From: an uncultured Bacteroidales bacterium
Lineage (GTDB): Bacteria; Bacteroidota; Bacteroidia; Bacteroidales; Paludibacteraceae
DNA: 46,177 nt
Reading direction: 5' to 3'
NCBI GenBank assembly: GCA_937885465.1
Contig: CAKZZM010000165.1
Coordinates: 1-46,177 of the forward strand
Shown: in pieces, positions 43,501-46,177 of the stretch
Position numbering within the stretch: the first letter of the stretch is position 1
How the letters are laid out: every line of letters begins with the position of its first letter
Made by a program: the position numbers and the translations under genes
The notes under the pieces: model-generated
Databases searched by the model: none
What the model was told of the DNA's origin: nothing
The model's input: only the letters and a program-made list of their open reading frames with translations

Positions 43501-43624
43501 TGCTGCTGTGAGAAATGTAGCAGTTATAACACCATATAAAGGTATGGACCCAGAAACGGGTAACGGCATAGGTGCTTATCCTAATCAGATGTCAGCAGCA
43601 ATAGGTCTAAACTTCAAATTCTAA
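40523..43624 (+). CDS. SusC/RagA family TonB-linked outer-membrane transporter
   Basis: The 1033-residue protein has a long signal peptide (core FLFAFLMSASLLFA) and a CarboxypepD-reg-like domain at about 34-105 (GVVFDETGEPVIGASVVIEGT). The TonB-box region EVVVIGYG follows, then a plug with VIDGIP and ILKDASAASIYGSDASGGVILITTK. The barrel ends in LNFKF. It imports the oligosaccharides made by the GH53 enzymes, together with the SusD lid encoded 6 bp downstream. No repeats of the dispersed families interrupt this gene, unlike the other TonB receptor in the window. Confidence 0.97.
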   Translation: MKAKFRSLPAYSASGKYIFLFAFLMSASLLFADITGVVFDETGEPVIGASVVIEGTTSGTVTDFDGNFTLNATAGQNLVFSYMGYVTQTIPAAANMSVTLLPDTKVIDEVVVIGYGASKKSNISGSVEVVKADELPKAASASVGEMLRGRTSGMFISSNSASPGASQSITIRGGLSGQKPLIVIDGIPQLQASSLNSGTGYSGSDKDNSLINISPDDIESINILKDASAASIYGSDASGGVILITTKRGKEGKAEVTYSGSVAFQTIKDAPQFLDAKGFMTEQNRVFEELDKSDEKRYSQSQIDNYVGRGTDWMKQVTRMGLVNEHNLSVNGGSENTKYLFSLGIYDHKGIAKNNDMQRITGRINLDQNFGKYVRAGVNTSFTSLKYNDVPLGDSRQSDAALIYSAMTFNPTVPVYNIDGSYADNPDRPNIYPNPVSLLDITDMSYSRDVFLTGYIEVKPIKDLTIRATGGVDMKFSGADQYVPTTTLKGASLNGQASKQTSNNKLGIINATATYAHNWNNEHDLSVMAGWEWKKNMWDGHGVVTSDFPTDNSLMNNIGTAEMENPNIWSSKGSSQMASFIGRASYTALNRYIVTFNIRVDGSSNFSKQHQWGTFPGVSLAWRLSEEDWMKSVSWVSDLKLRGGYGQTGNAGSLTGINTIYSVSRGSYVIDGSLVNGIGLSKLGNPDLKWETLSDANLALDFGFFKGRLTGSLEFYQRDRSDVILTKSLMSYNEINTIDYNSKAVYRSRGVELTLHTVNVDTKLFGWTSDVCFSYYRNQTITRDEDFIPAPYQAWVEDWGNVYGYLTDGIVQAGESYPHLPNSLPGSIKYLDINGYVYEADGETIKRDSEGRYVLSGSPDGKLDQADMVKLGNTTPIPFSFNNTFRIWDFDLNIYLYGSLNGYKQNDVLYQSSVGIADLVYGVNALTAVTNRWTYQNQAGSLPGVAEQGSGIEPSASNFFYENAWFLRLDNISLGYNFPSKLFNGYVKSARIYAAVRNVAVITPYKGMDPETGNGIGAYPNQMSAAIGLNFKF

Positions 43625-43630
43625 ATCAGT

Positions 43631-45124
43631 ATGAAAAAGAATAAAATTATATATGTGTTAGCATTTGCGTTAGCATTTGCTTCGTGCCAGTTGGAAAGAG
43701 AAGACTATACGGAGATCTATCCCGAAGATTTTCTCAAGACTGAGAACGACTTGCGTTTGGCGGTCAACTCTTTGATGTACGAGTTTGGTACCGGTTATTG
43801 GAGCGGTGAGGCAATCTTCTCTGCCTATTACGATGGCTATCAGGTGATGTCGGATATGACGACGGATGTGCTGTGGTCATGCTGGGGTTGGGAGAGTGAT
43901 ATAGAGTATTATCAGCAATGGAAAGATAATTCGAGCAGTAGTCTGACGGGCTTTTTCTATAGAGCTTTTGCTCATTATCAGTTCCTCTCAAAGGCCCGCA
44001 ATACTATCCGCAGAATAGAGGCTTGCGAGGCACCCGAAGAGGCGAGGATACATTATGCCGCTGAGGTGCATGCTCTTAGAGGTTGGATGGGACTGTATCT
44101 CTATGATAACTTCGGACCCGTGCCCGTTGCAACAGATGCTCAACTTGATGATCCTCTTACATTTAATTATATAGGGCGACTGACGGAAGAGCAATATGAC
44201 TCCGTTATGACGGAAGACCTCACTTACGCTATTGATAATCTGCCGGAAACGGCACCGGTCGGCAGGATGACCAAAGGTATAGCAATGACTCTGCTACTTA
44301 AATATCGAATGATGCAGGGAAGGTTTACGGAGGCAGAGCAGTTGTGCCGCGATATTATTGCTCTCGGTGTTTATGAGTTGCAAGACGACTATACCAAAAT
44401 CTTCGATGTCGAGAATGAAGGAAATAGCGAGATTATTCTTTGTGTACCCGCCAATGCCTCCGCTTCTTGGACGTCCAACTATATGGTGGCAGAGGTGTTG
44501 CCTGCCGATATGCCTTGGACAGCTCAAGCATTAGGTTGGGGCGGTTATGTTATGCCGTGGGACTTCTATAACACTTTCAGCTCTGCCGACAAGCGACTTG
44601 AGTGCGTCTATACCAATTATACCACCGCCTCGGGCAAGTATGTGGATAACTCTAATTCACAGCAACTTAAATATGGCGCTCTACCTCTCAAATACGGTAA
44701 GGACCAGAATATGACCGGCTCGCAGTCAGGCAACGACCTCGTTGTTTATCGCTATGCCGACATCCTGCTCTCTCTATCTGAGTGTATCGCCCGCAATAGC
44801 GGCGTAAATGCTGAGGCGGAGGAGATGCTCAATCAGGTGCGTCGTCGTGCCGGATTAGGAGATATAAAAGGATATAACACCGACGATTTCCTCGATGCTA
44901 TTCTGCTTGAACGCGGACACGAGTTTTACCTCGAAGGTCTGCGCCGACAAGACCTTATCCGTTTCGGTAAGTATGTAGAATATGCAAATAATCGTATTCA
45001 GCAGGCAAATAGTACAGGTAGCTCAAGTTACTATACTGTTGATAACTCTCATAACCGATATCCTATCCCGCAGGATTTTATCGATGAGTCGAAGTCTGCC
45101 ATAATACAAAACCCGGGATACTGA
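43631..45124 (+). CDS. SusD/RagB family nutrient-binding lipoprotein
   Basis: The 497 residues begin with a lipoprotein signal (ALAFASC, C20). SusD features follow: the early YPEDFLKTENDLRLAVNSLM, tetratricopeptide-like helices (HALRGWMGLYLYDNFGPVPV) and RYADILLSLSECIAR. Near the end come ILLERGHEFYLEGLRRQDLIRFG and the closing YPIPQDFIDESKSAIIQNPGY. SusD forms the mobile lid over SusC and binds the glycan. The gene is translationally close to susC (6 bp). Confidence 0.97.
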   Translation: MKKNKIIYVLAFALAFASCQLEREDYTEIYPEDFLKTENDLRLAVNSLMYEFGTGYWSGEAIFSAYYDGYQVMSDMTTDVLWSCWGWESDIEYYQQWKDNSSSSLTGFFYRAFAHYQFLSKARNTIRRIEACEAPEEARIHYAAEVHALRGWMGLYLYDNFGPVPVATDAQLDDPLTFNYIGRLTEEQYDSVMTEDLTYAIDNLPETAPVGRMTKGIAMTLLLKYRMMQGRFTEAEQLCRDIIALGVYELQDDYTKIFDVENEGNSEIILCVPANASASWTSNYMVAEVLPADMPWTAQALGWGGYVMPWDFYNTFSSADKRLECVYTNYTTASGKYVDNSNSQQLKYGALPLKYGKDQNMTGSQSGNDLVVYRYADILLSLSECIARNSGVNAEAEEMLNQVRRRAGLGDIKGYNTDDFLDAILLERGHEFYLEGLRRQDLIRFGKYVEYANNRIQQANSTGSSSYYTVDNSHNRYPIPQDFIDESKSAIIQNPGY

Positions 45125-45143
45125 TACGGGCGGCGAAATGTAA

Positions 45144-45237
45144 ATAGTGAAGAACGTCTCCGAACGTTCAAATAGTGGAGAACGTCTCCGAACGTTTATA
45201 TTTCTCGTTTTTATAAAGTCGGCATTTAATGCCGACA
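45144..45237. repeat. Two family-1 hairpins plus palindrome between susD and the second GH53 gene
   Basis: Copies at 45144-45170 and 45171-45198 run in the GAACGT-CTCCGA-ACGTTC orientation. The AT-rich word (TATATTTCTCGTTTTTATAA) and the palindrome GTCGGCATT-T-AATGCCGAC (45218-45236) follow. It is the third copy of the composite block seen at 21942 and 25519. Confidence 0.9.
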
Positions 45238-45282
45238 TTGGCATTAGAAGTGCCCTTTAATATTAACCATAATAAATATAGA

Positions 45283-46177
45283 ATGAAAACAGTACGATTT
45301 AATTGGTGTTCATTGCTTTGTACTTTGTCACTTTGTACTTTGTCACTTAGTGCTTATGCTTATGATAGTGCTGCTGAAGGCAGTTCGTATTGGGGAGATA
45401 ATTGCATGGTATATGGTCTCAGTGACGGCACTGTTGCCATATCCTCTTACGACCTCTCATCTGCTACGCAGACCGAGATAACTTTCCCCTCGGAGATTCA
45501 TGCTACTTGGAACAACGCCGATAATGCCGTCTGCGACCTTAATTTCAAGGTGACCGGGGTAGGCTATTCGGGGTGGGACTTCTGGGCAACTTATTGGGAG
45601 GACAAGACGGTGAATCACATAACCTCAAGTATCACCAAACTGACTTTTCCGGAGGGTGTGACTTTTATCAATGGTAACTTCTATGCGGAGGCACTGACGG
45701 AGGTTGTGTTGCCTTCCACCTTGCTCTCAATCGATAAGGACTATGCTCTGTGTGGCACCGCCCTCACTTCGATAGTGTGCAACGCAACTAACCCGCCCGC
45801 ATTGGCAGAAGGCGTTTTTGCATCATCGATCATTACCGATTTGACCTGTGTGGTAACTGTCCCACAAGGGGCGAAGGAGAATTATAATACGAATCCGTGG
45901 ACGCAGTGGACGGGTTTTTACGAGCAAGACCTTATTGAGGAGCAACAAGGTACGGATCCTACGCCCGTTGTTGTGCCTACCAATAAACTGCGAGGTGGTG
46001 ATATAAGTCGCCTGACTTATATTGAAGCCAATGGTGCAAAGTTCTACGATGCTGACGGTGTGCTCTATAATGATGTGCTCGACCTGCTGGCGCTGAAGGG
46101 CGTGAATGCCGTTCGTCTGCGTCTGTATAATAACCCGGGGACGGGTGTTACCTATACCGAAGGCGGTGCTAACCACT
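45283..46177 (+). CDS. LRR-GH53 galactanase, 3'-truncated
   Basis: From the ATG at 45283 the frame is open to the window edge (298 codons). The signal peptide core LLCTLSLCTLSLSAYA is encoded by the tandem 15-bp repeat at 45316-45348. Residues about 65-200 look like BspA-type leucine-rich repeats (ITKLTFPEGVTFINGN, LTEVVLPSTLLSI, LTSIVCNATNPP). After a Pro-rich linker the GH53 fold begins (LRGGDISRLTYIEANGAKFYDADG, then VNAVRLRLYNNPG). The catalytic glutamates would lie beyond the window. It is the second galactanase of the locus and has no lipobox, so it may be secreted differently from the first. Confidence 0.85.
   Translation, partial: MKTVRFNWCSLLCTLSLCTLSLSAYAYDSAAEGSSYWGDNCMVYGLSDGTVAISSYDLSSATQTEITFPSEIHATWNNADNAVCDLNFKVTGVGYSGWDFWATYWEDKTVNHITSSITKLTFPEGVTFINGNFYAEALTEVVLPSTLLSIDKDYALCGTALTSIVCNATNPPALAEGVFASSIITDLTCVVTVPQGAKENYNTNPWTQWTGFYEQDLIEEQQGTDPTPVVVPTNKLRGGDISRLTYIEANGAKFYDADGVLYNDVLDLLALKGVNAVRLRLYNNPGTGVTYTEGGANH
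45316..45348. repeat. 15-bp tandem repeat encoding a signal-peptide core
   Basis: Two units of CTTTGTACTTTGTCA plus a partial third are read as LCTLS LCTLS L in the LRR-GH53 protein. Frame and reading are the same as in the DUF4831 gene. Confidence 0.9.

Noticed and set aside
1..46177. tRNA, rRNA, riboswitch, transposase or phage genes
   Set aside because: I looked for typical motifs on both strands and recognised none; small or diverged RNA genes could have been missed without a covariance search.

Overview
The window is a stretch of a Bacteroidales chromosome, probably from an uncultured gut or rumen lineage. The evidence is a type IX secretion set (PorU, PorV, PorD), a SusC/SusD pair, families largely restricted to Bacteroidetes (DUF3256, DUF4831, DUF4835), and promoters of the Bacteroidetes type (TTTG/TTG, 19 nt, TAnnTTTG). 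No rRNA, tRNA, transposase or phage gene was recognised. Both ends are cut: the first gene lacks its 5' part and the last its 3' part.

Layout. 1-1125: the end of a PD-(D/E)XK nuclease-family gene and a decayed partial copy of its 3' end. 1080-9797 (minus): sufE, aroK, a DUF3256 protein, a small lipoprotein, ispF, porV, porU, a FAH-like protein and a TrmH-type rRNA/tRNA methyltransferase. 9897-25386 (minus): a block of secreted alpha-glucan proteins. It holds three GH13 enzymes (9897, 20142, 22051) and three non-catalytic proteins of up to 1591 residues built from starch-binding-like modules. They carry short C-terminal tags that resemble reduced T9SS sorting domains, so they are plausible clients of the PorU/PorV system next door. 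25656-27173: a secreted endonuclease I with the same kind of tag. 27364-34097 (minus): a chain of trmO, lolA-like, MMPL exporter, porD, DUF4831 and aroE. 34222-37284 (minus): a lipoprotein and a TonB-dependent receptor. 37590-end (plus): a galactan utilisation locus of GH53 lipoprotein, surface glycan-binding lipoprotein, SusC, SusD and a second GH53 with a leucine-rich-repeat front.

The most striking content is not a gene. At least five families of short, mostly palindromic repeats are scattered through the window. They lie between genes and also in frame inside coding sequences, including the housekeeping genes aroE and trmO. The dominant one (about 21 copies) forms a 6-bp stem around a 6-nt loop, and variant copies show compensatory base-pair changes. 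It is read in four different reading frames in four genes without introducing a stop. A second 15-bp repeat supplies the hydrophobic core of the signal peptide in two unrelated secreted proteins. This resembles the Rickettsia palindromic elements in behaviour, but the sequence is different and I see no mobilising enzyme here.
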